Source: Alienimonas californiensis
GTDB lineage: Bacteria; Planctomycetota; Planctomycetia; Planctomycetales; Planctomycetaceae
Direction: 5' to 3'
NCBI RefSeq assembly: GCF_007743815.1
Contig: NZ_CP036265.1
Span: forward strand, 894,501 to 958,500
Length of the DNA: 64,000 nt
The notes beneath the pieces are model-generated. The model made no database searches. It worked only from the letters and a program-made list of their open reading frames with translations, and was not told the DNA's origin. Positions 45,284 to 54,870 of the stretch are shown here, one piece after another; positions within the stretch are counted from its first letter, which is position 1; every line of letters begins with the position of its first letter. A program made the position numbers and the translations under genes.

Positions 45284-46894
45284 GTGGTTCGACTCCCCGC
45301 CCCCGCTCCGCTGCTCGTGGCGCTACTGAGCGTCACGGCGCCGGCCCTCGCCCCGGCCTCCGCCCCGGCGGCCTTCGCCCAGGACGCCCCGCCGGCCACG
45401 ACCGATCCGGTCGAGCCGACGGAGGGACCGGATGAACGGCTGTCCGGTCAGACGATCGACGTCGACGACGAGACCGACGACGAGGCGATCGCCGCCGCCC
45501 TGGAGGTGCGGCTCCGACGGCTGGAGGACGCCGGCTGGATCGTCAATCCGTCGGTGCGGGTCGGCGACGGAATCGTGACGCTCCGCGGCGTCTCCGACAC
45601 GCCGGAACACCGCGCCCGGATCGCGGAACTGGCTTCCACGGTGGGCGGCGTCTCGGTCGTCATCAACAACCTCACGGTCGCCCCGCCGGACCCGTTCGAT
45701 CTTTCCCGGATCACCGCCACGCTGCGGGGTTGGCTGACGAACGCGGTCGCGGCGGTGCCCTACGTGCTGTTCGCGCTGGTCGTGCTGGGGCTGACGTTCT
45801 TCGCCGCCGGGCTGGCCCGGCGGCTGGCCCGACGGGTGCTGGGCCCGCGGATCGAAAACCCGCTGCTGGAAACGGTCGCGGTCCGGGCGGTGGCGATTCT
45901 GGTGGGGATCGTGGGGGTCTATCTGGTGCTCAGCGTCAGCGGGCTGACGGGCCTTGCCGCGGGGGTGCTGGGCGGGGCGGGCCTGGGCGGGTTGGTGGTG
46001 GGCTTCGCCTTTCGCAACATCGCGGAGAATTTCCTTGCCAGCGTGCTGCTGAGTGTGTCCCAGCCGTTCCGGGCCGGGGACGTCGTGGAGATCGGTGCGG
46101 AAAAGGGCGTCGTGCAGAAGGTGACCACCCGCGGCACCTGGTTGATGAGCTTCGAGGGCAATCATATTCAGATCCCCAACGGCACCGTTTATACGTCCGT
46201 GATCCGCAACCTCACGGCGAACCCGAACATGCGGCTGAACTTCGTGGTCGGCCTGGACTACGCCGACGGCGTCGCCGAGGCCCAGCAGGTGATCGCCGAC
46301 GCCCTCCGCTCCCACCCCGCGGTGCTGACCGACCCGGAGCCGATGGTCCTGCTGGACGAACTGGGCGCCAGCACGGTGAATTTAAAGGTCTATTTCTGGT
46401 GCGACGGCGTGGCGAACAGCACGTTGAAGGTTCGCAGCAGCGTGATTCGCACGGTTAAACGGGCCGTCGAGGACGCCGGCCTGACGATGCCGGACGAGGC
46501 CCGCGAGGTGATCTTCCCGAAGGGCGTGCCGCTGCGGGGCCTCCCGCCCGCCTGGACCCACGACGGCCGGGGCGAGGACGGCCGGAGCGACGAGGGGGCC
46601 CACGGCCCGGCGGCGGCCTCCCCCCCCGAGCAGGCCGGCCCAACACAGGCCGACCCAAACAAGGCCGACGACGCCCCCGCCGTGCGGATCCTTACGCCGG
46701 AGGAGCCGATCGTCAGCGCCGGGGAGGGGAACCTGTCCAGCGACACGCCGGAATTGAACGATCAGGCCCGCCGCAGCCGCGACCCCGACGACGCCCGGGA
46801 TTTACTGGCGGATTCGCCGGACGCGCCTAGGTCTTCCCCGGACCGGGCCTCCCCCGACCGCCCCGCCGCCCCGCCGCCCCCGAGCCCCCGCTGA
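45284..46894 (+). CDS. Mechanosensitive channel (BON + MscS), first of a tandem pair
   Basis: A 536-residue protein starting at GTG 45284, with a signal peptide (~1-32, AFAQD). A BON domain (~60-130, LEVRLRRLEDAGWIVNPSVRVGDGIVTLRGVSDTPEHRARI) is followed by three membrane helices and an MscS core: pore helix LGGAGLGGLVVGFAFRNIAENFLASVLL, then the beta domain PFRAGDVVEIGAEKGVVQKVTTRGTWLMSFEGNHIQIPNGTVY. The MscS function is release of solutes on hypo-osmotic shock; BON domains bind membranes or phospholipid. The ~120-residue tail is a disordered acidic/Pro-rich stretch. The stop overlaps the next start (TGATG). Confidence 0.92.
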   Translation: MVRLPAPAPLLVALLSVTAPALAPASAPAAFAQDAPPATTDPVEPTEGPDERLSGQTIDVDDETDDEAIAAALEVRLRRLEDAGWIVNPSVRVGDGIVTLRGVSDTPEHRARIAELASTVGGVSVVINNLTVAPPDPFDLSRITATLRGWLTNAVAAVPYVLFALVVLGLTFFAAGLARRLARRVLGPRIENPLLETVAVRAVAILVGIVGVYLVLSVSGLTGLAAGVLGGAGLGGLVVGFAFRNIAENFLASVLLSVSQPFRAGDVVEIGAEKGVVQKVTTRGTWLMSFEGNHIQIPNGTVYTSVIRNLTANPNMRLNFVVGLDYADGVAEAQQVIADALRSHPAVLTDPEPMVLLDELGASTVNLKVYFWCDGVANSTLKVRSSVIRTVKRAVEDAGLTMPDEAREVIFPKGVPLRGLPPAWTHDGRGEDGRSDEGAHGPAAASPPEQAGPTQADPNKADDAPAVRILTPEEPIVSAGEGNLSSDTPELNDQARRSRDPDDARDLLADSPDAPRSSPDRASPDRPAAPPPPSPR

Positions 46895-48225
46895 TGCCCC
46901 GTCGCCGCTCGCCCCTCCCCGCGTCGGCGAGCGCCGTCGTTCGCACCGCCCTGGCGCTCGGCCTGACGGCGACCGTCGCCGCCGCCGCGCCGCGACTGCT
47001 CCAGGAGCCCCCCGCCGCCGAGGCCCCCGCCGATGAAGTCCCCGCGGACGGGGAGGCCGCGGAGGGACCGGAGTTGGAAATCGCTCAGGTCATCCCCGTC
47101 GAGCAGACGGTCGACGACGACAAAATCGCCGCCCGCATCACCGCCCTGCTGACGACCTACGATTACATTAAGAACCCCGGCGTCACTTCCGAGGGCGGGG
47201 TCGTCAAGCTGACCGGCACGACGGACGTCAGCGCCCATAAAGATCTGGCCCGCGACTGGGCGAAGCGGGTCGAGGGGGTGTTCGGGGTGCAGAACGACAT
47301 CGTCGTCGATCGCTCCTTCAATGCGCAGCGGGCCTGGACGCAGGTGCGCAGCAGCGTGCAAACGTTGTGGGAGGACTTTCTGGAGCAATCCCCGCTGTTG
47401 CTCGTCGCCCTCGTGGCGCTGCTGCTGACCGGCGTGCTGGCGAAAATCGCCCGCTTTATTTTCAGCCGCACGCCCGGCTACGGGAAGCTCCGCAGCAGTT
47501 TGCAGGACCTGCTGGAGCAGTTTTTGGTCGTCGGCGTGTGGGTGCTGGGCGTGCTGATCGCCGCCACCGTCGCCTTTCCCGGCGTCACGCCCGGCAGCCT
47601 GATCGCCACGCTGGGCCTCGGCGGCGTGGCGATCGGCTTCGCCTTTAAAGACGTGTTCGAAAACTTCCTCGCCGGGATCTTCATCCTCTGGAAGTTCCCC
47701 TTCGACCGCGGAGACTTTATCGAGTGCGGCGAGGTGAAGGGCAAGATCCAGCAGATCACCATTCGCAACACCCTCGTCCGGCAGCCGGACGGGGTGCTGG
47801 TCGTGATTCCCAACGCCGACCTGTTCAAGAACCCGGTGGAGGTGCTGACGAATTGGAAAAGTCGCCGCGTGACGATCACCTGCGGCGTGGCCTACGGCGA
47901 GGACGTGGACGCCTCCCGCGAGGTGATTCATCAAGCCGTCGCCGGTTGCGAGACCGTCGAGAGCCGCAAGCCGATCGAGATTTTCGCCGACGAGTTCGCC
48001 GACAGCAGCGTGAACTTCAAGATCAGCTGGTGGGCCGACCCGACCCCGCTGGGCGAACGGCAGAGCCGCGATCAGGTCGTTTCCGCGGTCAAACGGGCGC
48101 TGGACGACGCCGGCATCGAGATCCCCTTTCCCCAGCGGACGCTGTGGTTCAAGGAGACGTTGAACCTCTCGAACCGCGACGACGACGGCGGTTCGAACGG
48201 CGACGGGACGTCGAACGGCGGATGA
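46894..48225 (+). CDS. Mechanosensitive channel (BON + MscS), second of a tandem pair
   Basis: A 443-residue paralogue of the preceding channel, overlapping it by one base (TGATG at 46892-46896), so the two are co-translated. It has an N-terminal signal, a BON domain (~70-135, ITALLTTYDYIKNPGVTSEGGVVKLTGTTDV), helices LLLVALVALLLTGVLAKIA and FLVVGVWVLGVLIAATVAFPG, pore helix LGLGGVAIGFAFKDVFENFLAGI and the MscS beta domain DRGDFIECGEVKGKIQQITIRNTLVRQPDGVLVVIPNADLF. The divergence from copy 1 is large, so heteromeric channels or different gating thresholds are possible, but this is inference. Confidence 0.92.
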   Translation: MPRRRSPLPASASAVVRTALALGLTATVAAAAPRLLQEPPAAEAPADEVPADGEAAEGPELEIAQVIPVEQTVDDDKIAARITALLTTYDYIKNPGVTSEGGVVKLTGTTDVSAHKDLARDWAKRVEGVFGVQNDIVVDRSFNAQRAWTQVRSSVQTLWEDFLEQSPLLLVALVALLLTGVLAKIARFIFSRTPGYGKLRSSLQDLLEQFLVVGVWVLGVLIAATVAFPGVTPGSLIATLGLGGVAIGFAFKDVFENFLAGIFILWKFPFDRGDFIECGEVKGKIQQITIRNTLVRQPDGVLVVIPNADLFKNPVEVLTNWKSRRVTITCGVAYGEDVDASREVIHQAVAGCETVESRKPIEIFADEFADSSVNFKISWWADPTPLGERQSRDQVVSAVKRALDDAGIEIPFPQRTLWFKETLNLSNRDDDGGSNGDGTSNGG

Positions 48226-48234
48226 CGTCGACCG

Positions 48235-50106
48235 CTACTCGGCCGCGGCCGTGAACGCGGCGGTCGAGGGCGGTTCGGAGCGTCCTTTTTCCGGCGCCAT
48301 CGCCGGATAGCTGACGAGATAGTGATTCTCGTCGACGAAGTTAAAGAGGTAGTGCGTGGCGTCCCCGGGCAGCGTCGCTTCGGCGCGTTCGCCGTCGAGA
48401 CGGGCGGGCAGGCGATACCACTCCTCGTATCGCTCCCCGCCGTTGTTCGTATAGATCAGGTCGGCCCGTACGACGTTCGCCCCCCGCTCTTCGAACGTCG
48501 CCCACACGACGTTCCCGTCCCGGCCGTGGTCCAGCGGACGGCAGACCTTCGCCCGCTCCGGCCCCGCGCGGCGGGCGTCGGGATTGAGATACGGAGCGCT
48601 GGCGTTCATCGCGGCGAGGCGTCGTTCGAGTTCCGCGTTCATCGCCGCGGCCCGCGCCGGCCGCTCCGCGGAGAGGTCTCGGGCTTCTTCAAGATCGACG
48701 CGGTTTCCCCCCTCGTCGTACAGTCGGAACAGATCCAGCCCTTCCTGCCCCGGCAGCAGCGTCTCGCCCCAATTGCGCACGAGTTTCTCCCCGCCGATAC
48801 GGATCGTGGACTGCATCGGCCCGTGGGGGAAATGCCAGACCATCGTGTCGCGGGGGGCGCCGTCGCTGTCGAGTAACGGCGGTCGATCCGCCGGATCCGC
48901 CGCCAGGTAGGAAGCGAGGCTTACGCCGTCGAGCCGCTGCGCGACAGGCCGTGGGGCGCCGGTCCATTCGAGAATCGTCGGATAGAAGTCGAGTCCGTTG
49001 ACCATCGCGTCCGATTCCGCGCCGGCCGGGACGCCGGGGCCGCGGACGATCAACGGTACCCGCACGCCGCCCTCCTTCGCGTTGATCTTGCCTTTATCAA
49101 GCGGGGCGTTGTCGGTGATAATCTCGCCGGGGTGCTTCTCCATCCCGCCGTTGTCGGACGTAAAGATCACATAGGTGTTCTCGGCCAGTTTATGCCCCGG
49201 CCGTCGCGGGTCGTCGGTCTCGTCTAAATAGCCGATCACCTCACCGACGTAATGATCGAGCATTTCCACCATCGCCCCGTAGAACGGGTTTTGTTGCCCT
49301 TCCAGAAGCCATTCCTCCGGCTCGGTCGGAAACGGGACGTTCATCTTCTCGCAATACTTCCGCAGCAGCGCTTCGGAACGGGTGTGAATCGGCGAGTGAA
49401 CCAGCCAGGTCGCGTGGTAGAGGAAGAACGGCTCGGCTTTGTGGGTGCGAAGGAAGGTCAGCGCGTCCTCCGTGTTCTGATCGAAGGGGAAGCCATCTTC
49501 GTCCAGGCGATAGGGGTCGTCTTCGGCGACGGTCGCGAAGTCCGTCAGGCGATGGGGCCGCTGCGAGGAGGTCGCGCCGCGATCGGAGCGGGTGAAGTCG
49601 AACCCCTGATCCTCCGGCTGCGGGAAGGCGTTGTGGTTGATGGCGACATGCCATTTGCCGACGTGCCCGGTCGTATAACCGTACGGCTTCAACGCCTCCG
49701 CGATCGTGACGTCGCTGAGCGGCATCCGGCCGCTGTACCAGGGGGAGATCAGCGGCGAAGCGGGGCTGTGCGGGGCCGGCGGGGCGCCGCCGACCACATG
49801 CGTTTTCTGGGCGCGCGCCGGGTGCGTGCCGCTCAAGATCGCCGCCCGCGAGGGGGCGCAGGTCGGGGCGGGCGAATAGGCCTGCCAGAACTTCGTCCCC
49901 TGCGTCGCCAACCGATCGATATTCGGCGTTTCATAGGGGCACGGTTCGTCGACGTCGTAGCAGCCGACGTCCTGCCAGCCCAGATCGTCGGCCAGGATCA
50001 ACACGACGTTGGGTCGCGGCTTCTCCTCGGCGCTGAACGCATTTGTCCATGCGCTCCAACAAACCGCGACCGTCGCCGCAAACCGAAAACGACCAGAGCG
50101 AACCAT
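48235..50106 (-). CDS. Secreted sulfatase (type I, formylglycine-dependent)
   Basis: A 623-residue alkaline-phosphatase-fold sulfatase with a signal peptide (~1-26). The metal-site start NVVLILADDLGWQDVGCYD provides Asp40 and Asp41, and CAPSR (Cys83) is the C-x-P-x-R site converted to formylglycine by a separate maturase not seen here. Later motifs are TGHVGKWHVA and FTSDNGGMEKHPGEI. Such enzymes remove sulfate esters from marine polysaccharides or other sulfated compounds in the envelope, and planctomycetes carry many. ATG 50106 fits the signal peptide. The specific substrate cannot be read from the sequence. Confidence 0.95.
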   Translation of the reverse strand: MVRSGRFRFAATVAVCWSAWTNAFSAEEKPRPNVVLILADDLGWQDVGCYDVDEPCPYETPNIDRLATQGTKFWQAYSPAPTCAPSRAAILSGTHPARAQKTHVVGGAPPAPHSPASPLISPWYSGRMPLSDVTIAEALKPYGYTTGHVGKWHVAINHNAFPQPEDQGFDFTRSDRGATSSQRPHRLTDFATVAEDDPYRLDEDGFPFDQNTEDALTFLRTHKAEPFFLYHATWLVHSPIHTRSEALLRKYCEKMNVPFPTEPEEWLLEGQQNPFYGAMVEMLDHYVGEVIGYLDETDDPRRPGHKLAENTYVIFTSDNGGMEKHPGEIITDNAPLDKGKINAKEGGVRVPLIVRGPGVPAGAESDAMVNGLDFYPTILEWTGAPRPVAQRLDGVSLASYLAADPADRPPLLDSDGAPRDTMVWHFPHGPMQSTIRIGGEKLVRNWGETLLPGQEGLDLFRLYDEGGNRVDLEEARDLSAERPARAAAMNAELERRLAAMNASAPYLNPDARRAGPERAKVCRPLDHGRDGNVVWATFEERGANVVRADLIYTNNGGERYEEWYRLPARLDGERAEATLPGDATHYLFNFVDENHYLVSYPAMAPEKGRSEPPSTAAFTAAAE

Positions 50107-50187
50107 CAACCGACTCCCGTAGGCGCTGCGAACCGACGACCACTGTGACGCGACGATTGCGTGGCGGCAAGGCGCCCGGAACGCACA

Positions 50188-50217
50188 CGCCCCGGACGCT
50201 GCGAAGCGTCCGGGGCG
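50188..50217 (-). terminator. Hairpin terminator after guaB/hypothetical operon
   Basis: A 13-bp perfect stem (50188-50200 with 50205-50217) with GCGA loop, 32 bp past the stop of the hypothetical gene on the minus strand. The stem contains GGACGC/GCGTCC as in two other hairpins of the window. Confidence 0.7.
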
Positions 50218-50248
50218 CGGAATCAAAGCGGCGGTCGTTCGCCTTACG

Positions 50249-51370
50249 TCACGGCAGGATCAACGCCACGCCGCTGACGGCGGCGGCCTGCACCAGCGCC
50301 GCCTTGGCGTTCAGCGGGATCTGGTAGCACAGCTTCGGGGCGCAGTCGCCGGGGCGGTAATAGCCCAGCGGGGTCTCGCATTTATGCGGCGGGTCCAGCG
50401 CCATCTGATACGGCAGGCCGATCAGTTGCACGCCGAACTTCCCGACGGACGCCGCCGGCTGGAGCACGCCGTGGTGATGGCCGTACCGTTCCAGGTTCAC
50501 GTCCTGAAAATAGAGCGGGTTGTAGGTGATATTGGGCGCCGCCCAGCGATACTGCACCGGCAGCACGGGCCGCGGCTGATAGGGCGCCGTGGAGAGCGGC
50601 GCGACCTCCGGGCAGAGGGCGACGCGGTCCCCGTCGGCGTCCTGCGGCGGGCAACCCTCCGGCCGGGGACAGAGGTTGCGGCAGGGGTCGTCCGGGTCCG
50701 GGTACGGGTCGTAATCGGCGAACGGCAGGATCGAGCGGATCCCCGCGGGGTCCCGCACGTCGCGGATCGGCCGGTACAGGGCGGACGGCCCCCCGTCGAA
50801 CTCCCGATCGTCCGGCAGGCCGAGGTTGTCCGGCAGACCGAGCCCGGGCAGACCGAGGTCGTCCAGACCCAGGCCTTCCAGATCGATGTCCAGATTCAAC
50901 CCGTTCCCAACCGGCGGCTGGGGGGCCGGCATGTCGTCGGCTGACGGGTCGGCGGGCGGCTGCTGGGCGTCCTGGCGATGCCGCACCGGAGCCGCGGGGG
51001 TTTCGTCCCGCAGCCGGGCCGGGGCGTGGGGGAGCAGCACGGGAACCGCCTCGGCCGCCTCGGGCGAACCGGCTTTGCGCCAGCCCCCGGAGTACTGCTG
51101 CAGGGCCGCTTCGGGATCGCGGCGCCGCAGGCGGTTCATTACCTCCGCCCCGCGGTCGACGGACGGTTCCGACCCGGTTTGCGGGGCCGAACCCTGTTGG
51201 GCGAACCCTTGCGGCGCGAAGCCGACCCCGCCCGCGGCGAGCGCCGCCGCGGTGCAAAACAGGGTCGCCCACCGTTTGCGGCGGGCGGCCCGGGGGGCGC
51301 GATTAGACCGGGTCGGCGCCGGAATACTCCGCGGAGTAGTTGGGCGCTTCCTGAGTGATGGCGATGTCAT
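50249..51370 (-). CDS. Conserved secreted hypothetical protein
   Basis: A 373-residue protein that I cannot assign. ATG 51370 lies inside the end of guaB (68-bp overlap); no ATG, GTG or TTG occurs between it and the signal peptide, so this start is preferred. A basic N-region and a hydrophobic segment ([24 protein letters not shown]) give an unusually late signal core near residue 40. The middle is Pro/Gly/Asp-rich with repeats [24 protein letters not shown]. The C-terminal ~90 residues look folded ([58 protein letters not shown]) with several Cys. It probably resides in the envelope. Confidence 0.6.
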   Translation of the reverse strand: MTSPSLRKRPTTPRSIPAPTRSNRAPRAARRKRWATLFCTAAALAAGGVGFAPQGFAQQGSAPQTGSEPSVDRGAEVMNRLRRRDPEAALQQYSGGWRKAGSPEAAEAVPVLLPHAPARLRDETPAAPVRHRQDAQQPPADPSADDMPAPQPPVGNGLNLDIDLEGLGLDDLGLPGLGLPDNLGLPDDREFDGGPSALYRPIRDVRDPAGIRSILPFADYDPYPDPDDPCRNLCPRPEGCPPQDADGDRVALCPEVAPLSTAPYQPRPVLPVQYRWAAPNITYNPLYFQDVNLERYGHHHGVLQPAASVGKFGVQLIGLPYQMALDPPHKCETPLGYYRPGDCAPKLCYQIPLNAKAALVQAAAVSGVALILP

Positions 51371-52829
51371 GCGGGTGGTTTTCCCGGACGCTCGCCGCCG
51401 AGACCCGCAGGAACCGAGGCTTGGTCCGTAGTTCGTCGACCGTGGCGCAACCCAGGTACCCCATCCCCGCCCGCAGACCGCCCACCATCTGATAGAGGAG
51501 GGGCGCCAGCGGGCCGCGATACGGCACCCGGCCTTCGACGCCCTCCGGGACCAGCTTGCGCGAGCCGCCGGCGGAACCGTCGTCACCGCTCCCATCGGGC
51601 GAACCGATCGACTGGCGATAGCGGTCCGCGCTGCCCTGTTCCATCGCCCCTAAACTGCCCATCCCGCGATACCGCTTGAAGCTCCGTCCCTGATACAGAA
51701 TCCGCTCGCCCGGCGATTCGTCCAGGCCGGCCAGCAGTCCGCCGAGCATCACCGTGCTGGCACCTGCGGCGAGGGCCTTGACCATGTCGCCGGAGTAGCG
51801 AACGCCGCCGTCGGCGATCAGCGGCACGTCGGTGCCCGCCACCCCCCGCACCGCCCCAGCGATCGCGGTCAGCTGCGGCACCCCCACGCCGGAGATAATC
51901 CGCGTCGTGCAGATACTGCCCGGGCCGATGCCCACCTTGACCGCGTCCGCCCCGGCGGCGGCGAGGTCCTTGGCGCCCTGCTCCGTGGCGACGTTGCCGG
52001 CGATAATGTCGACGTCGTGCCGCTTCTTCAGTTCGCGGACGGTGTCGATCACGTTCTTGGAATGCCCGTGGGCGCTGTCCACGACCAGCACGTCGGCGCC
52101 GCGGCGGATCAATTCGGCGGCCCGTTCGAAATCGTGCACCCCCACCGCGGCGCCGACCCGCAGGCGCCCGCGGTCGTCCTTGCAGGCCCGGGGATAGCGG
52201 CGGTTCTTATCGACGTCCTTAATGGTGATGAGCCCCCGCAGGCGGAACTGATCGTCCACCAGGAGCAGCTTTTCGACCTTGCTCCGCAGCAGGATCTGCT
52301 GGGCCTGCCGCAGGTCCGTCTCCGGCGGGGCGGTGACGAGATTGTCCTTCGTCATCACCTCGGAGATGCGGACGTCGGCGGTGTCGAGGAACCGCAGGTC
52401 GCGGGAGGTGAGGATGCCCCGCAGCTTGCCGGGGCCGCCGTTGGGGTCGGCGTCGACGATCGGCACGCCGCCGATGTTCCGCTCCGTCATGAGCCGTTTG
52501 GCGTCGGCGACGGTGGCCTCGGGCGGCAGGGTGACGGGGTCAACGATGACGCCGTGTTCGCTGCGTTTGACGCGGTCCACCTCCAGGGCCTGCCGGTCGA
52601 CGGTCAGGTTTTTATGCACGACGCCGATGCCGCCCTCCTGGGCCATGCCGATCGCCATTTCGCTTTCGGTGACGGTGTCCATCGGGCTGGACAGCACCGG
52701 CACGTTCAGCCGGATGCGGCGGGTCAGCGGGGAGCTGACGTCGCATTCGCTGGGCATCACCTCGCTGTAGGCGGGTTCCAACAGCAGGTCGTCGAACGTG
52801 AGCCCCTCGGCGGCGATCCGGTCTTGCAT
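51303..52829 (-). CDS. guaB: IMP dehydrogenase
   Basis: A 508-residue enzyme that oxidises IMP to XMP with NAD+, the committed step of GTP synthesis. It has the N-terminal barrel start [18 protein letters not shown], two CBS domains (~100-215), the barrel again with [14 protein letters not shown], and the active-site loop [20 protein letters not shown] with nucleophile Cys307. The flap [19 protein letters not shown] and the end motif [10 protein letters not shown] are present. The ~25-residue insert [17 protein letters not shown] in the flap region is slightly longer than usual. The downstream hypothetical gene overlaps its 3' end. Confidence 0.97.
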   Translation of the reverse strand: MQDRIAAEGLTFDDLLLEPAYSEVMPSECDVSSPLTRRIRLNVPVLSSPMDTVTESEMAIGMAQEGGIGVVHKNLTVDRQALEVDRVKRSEHGVIVDPVTLPPEATVADAKRLMTERNIGGVPIVDADPNGGPGKLRGILTSRDLRFLDTADVRISEVMTKDNLVTAPPETDLRQAQQILLRSKVEKLLLVDDQFRLRGLITIKDVDKNRRYPRACKDDRGRLRVGAAVGVHDFERAAELIRRGADVLVVDSAHGHSKNVIDTVRELKKRHDVDIIAGNVATEQGAKDLAAAGADAVKVGIGPGSICTTRIISGVGVPQLTAIAGAVRGVAGTDVPLIADGGVRYSGDMVKALAAGASTVMLGGLLAGLDESPGERILYQGRSFKRYRGMGSLGAMEQGSADRYRQSIGSPDGSGDDGSAGGSRKLVPEGVEGRVPYRGPLAPLLYQMVGGLRAGMGYLGCATVDELRTKPRFLRVSAASVRENHPHDIAITQEAPNYSAEYSGADPV

Positions 52830-52914
52830 CGGGTGGGAAGGTGGCAGGATGAAAGTGGAAGGGAGAAAGTGAGGGGCTGGTTCGCCGTCGCCGTTAGGCG
52901 GCGCGTTCGAGCGA

Positions 52915-53379
52915 TTATTCTGCGTCGTCCGCGGCCGGTTCGAGCGCCGCTTCGGCCGGCAGCGGCGTGCCGGTGCGCTCGGCGTAGCGGGCGGCGGTCT
53001 CGGTGACGAGTTCGATCTTATAAAGCGGGATGTGCCGAACGCCCGGCGCGCCGGTCGGTTCTCTGTAAACGAACCCGTTCGGAACCAGACAGGTCAGCCG
53101 GCCGCTGCGACATTCGATCACGGTGCAAAGTTCTTGCGTCGGCCGGATCAGGCCGTCCGCGAGCCCCTGCCGCTCGTCGAACCGCCGCTGCGCGGTCTCC
53201 ACCCTTCGGCGGATCACGGCGGCTTCCGCGGCCGAGTAGATCGTGACTTCCCCCTTCCACCGAAACGACGTACCGGCCGGTAGCAACTCCGGCAGCCCCG
53301 CGATCCAAGCCTCCCTCGGCGCGGGGGCAACGTCGGCCGGCGGGGCGGTAAGACATGCCAGCAAAATGACGGCGTACAT
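52915..53379 (-). CDS. Hypothetical exported protein
   Basis: A 154-residue protein whose ATG (53379) overlaps the rsmA stop (TGATG); a GTG one codon earlier is an alternative. A short signal peptide ([18 protein letters not shown]) precedes a soluble domain with [35 protein letters not shown], then [21 protein letters not shown] and [19 protein letters not shown]. No family recognised. Translational coupling to rsmA need not mean a functional link. Confidence 0.65.
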   Translation of the reverse strand: MYAVILLACLTAPPADVAPAPREAWIAGLPELLPAGTSFRWKGEVTIYSAAEAAVIRRRVETAQRRFDERQGLADGLIRPTQELCTVIECRSGRLTCLVPNGFVYREPTGAPGVRHIPLYKIELVTETAARYAERTGTPLPAEAALEPAADDAE

Positions 53380-54374
53380 CACTCTTCCTCGTCAGGCGAA
53401 GTGGAAGCGGACGGGGACGCGTTCTTCGCCTCGATCGCGTGATAAAAGGCGTTGCCCAACTCGCGCAGCTGCGTGGGGTCGAAGGCTTCGGCCCGGGCGT
53501 TGGGTTCGTAGCCCTCGGCGGCGAGGACGGCGTCGACCTCCGGTTTGTCCAATTGCTGGCGGTACATGCCGCACAGCACGCCCCGCATTAGCTTGCGGCG
53601 GTGATGGAACATCCGCCGCAGAAAGTCTTGGAAGAACCGCAAGTCCGCGATCTGATCGCGGGCGCGGGGGTTGGGGTTCAGGCGAATGACCGCCGAATCC
53701 ACCCCCGGCCGCGGCCAGAACACGCTGGGCGGGATCTTCTTGAGAATTTTGACTCCCGCGAGGTTCTGCACCCAGGCCGACAGGGCCCCGTAACTCCCGC
53801 CGCCGCCGCCGGCGTCGCCGGCCTCGCCGGGGCGGGCGGCCATCCGCTGGGCGAGTTCGTATTGAATCATCGCCACCATCCGGCTCCACGGCAGATCGCT
53901 GCCGGCGAGGTTCGAGATAATCGGCGTGGCGATATTATACGGCAGGTTCGCCACCAGCTTGAGCCGCGGCGGCTCCTCCGGGTTGCGGGCGGCCAGCTTG
54001 TCCAACTCGGCCTGCACCGCCTCCAGCACGATCGGCGAGATTTTATTTTTGTTCTTGAGCGCGTCCGTCTGCAGCAGCGTGACGTTCTCCCGCTCCCCCA
54101 GGGCTTCGGAGGCCATTGCGAACATCGTTTTATCGACCTCCACGGAGATCACCGCCGCGGCGCCGTCGCTGAGGAACGCCGTCATCCCCCCGGTCCCGGC
54201 GCCCACTTCCAACACGACGTCGCGGTCCTTCTCGAGGTGGGCCTCCTTCACCACGAAGTCGAGAATGTTCAGGTCAATTAAGAAGTTCTGACCCAGATCG
54301 GTGCGCGGGTGCAGCCCGTGTCGCTTGAACAGCGACATGAGATGCGTGCGGGTCTGGCGGCGGGGATCGCTCAA
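53379..54374 (-). CDS. rsmA: 16S rRNA (adenine(1518)-N(6)/adenine(1519)-N(6))-dimethyltransferase
   Basis: A 331-residue KsgA-family enzyme that dimethylates two adjacent adenines in the 3' hairpin of 16S rRNA during 30S maturation. Motifs: GQNFLID, SAM site VLEVGAGTGGMTAFL, the acidic residue after VISVEVDKTM, and NLPYNIATPIISNL (the NxPY catalytic motif). The C-terminal helical domain carries RRMFHHRRKLMRG. The TTG at 54374 is preferred to ATG 54338 because the extra RRQTRTHL residues look family-typical upstream of LFKRHG. A Gly-rich insert (GEAGDAGGGGGSYG) interrupts the region after motif IV, unusual for the family. Confidence 0.95.
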   Translation of the reverse strand: MSDPRRQTRTHLMSLFKRHGLHPRTDLGQNFLIDLNILDFVVKEAHLEKDRDVVLEVGAGTGGMTAFLSDGAAAVISVEVDKTMFAMASEALGERENVTLLQTDALKNKNKISPIVLEAVQAELDKLAARNPEEPPRLKLVANLPYNIATPIISNLAGSDLPWSRMVAMIQYELAQRMAARPGEAGDAGGGGGSYGALSAWVQNLAGVKILKKIPPSVFWPRPGVDSAVIRLNPNPRARDQIADLRFFQDFLRRMFHHRRKLMRGVLCGMYRQQLDKPEVDAVLAAEGYEPNARAEAFDPTQLRELGNAFYHAIEAKNASPSASTSPDEEE

Positions 54375-54414
54375 AGGCGGGGGGGGCGGGGCGAAAGGAA
54401 ATAGGCGGCGGGCG

Positions 54415-54870
54415 TCAGCCCGCGGAGCGGGTCAGGGCGAAGACGTCGGCAAGGGTGGTGCGTTCGTCCCACGTGGCCTGGAGTTCGGGCGAGATGCGAT
54501 ACTCCTCTTCAAGGACGACGCCCCAGTCATACAGTTCTTCGTTGTCGTCCAAGGCGAACGGACCGCCGACGGTCGCTTCGTCCCAGATGACGAAGGGCCG
54601 GTCGTCCGGTCCGAACTGCGTGGCGAGGTGGGGGGCGACGCGGAAGCACTCCGCGAAGCCGCGAACGAACCGGCGAATCTCGTCGTGCGGCGCGCCCGGG
54701 AACCGCCTGTGCCAACGGATCCCGCGGCACGACCGGCCGAGGTAGGGGTGCAGCGCGGCCCGCTTCCGCTGCGACAGAACGGTCTCGTACCAAACTGAGA
54801 GGGCGATGAACGCACTGAAGGCCGCCCCGTACGCGAACCAATGAGCGTGAGCGGCGAACCAATTCATCAT
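54415..54870 (-). CDS. Hypothetical membrane-anchored protein
   Basis: A 151-residue protein starting at an ATG that overlaps the riboflavin synthase stop (ATGATG at 54865-54870). One N-terminal membrane helix (WFAYGAAFSAFIALSVWYETVL) is followed by a basic stretch and a cytoplasmic or periplasmic domain ending AEYRISPELQATWDERTTLADVFALTR-like sequence. The acidic C-terminal half with a helix-turn pattern vaguely resembles DUF1493-type acyl-carrier-like proteins; this is weak. No function assigned. Confidence 0.6.
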   Translation of the reverse strand: MMNWFAAHAHWFAYGAAFSAFIALSVWYETVLSQRKRAALHPYLGRSCRGIRWHRRFPGAPHDEIRRFVRGFAECFRVAPHLATQFGPDDRPFVIWDEATVGGPFALDDNEELYDWGVVLEEEYRISPELQATWDERTTLADVFALTRSAG

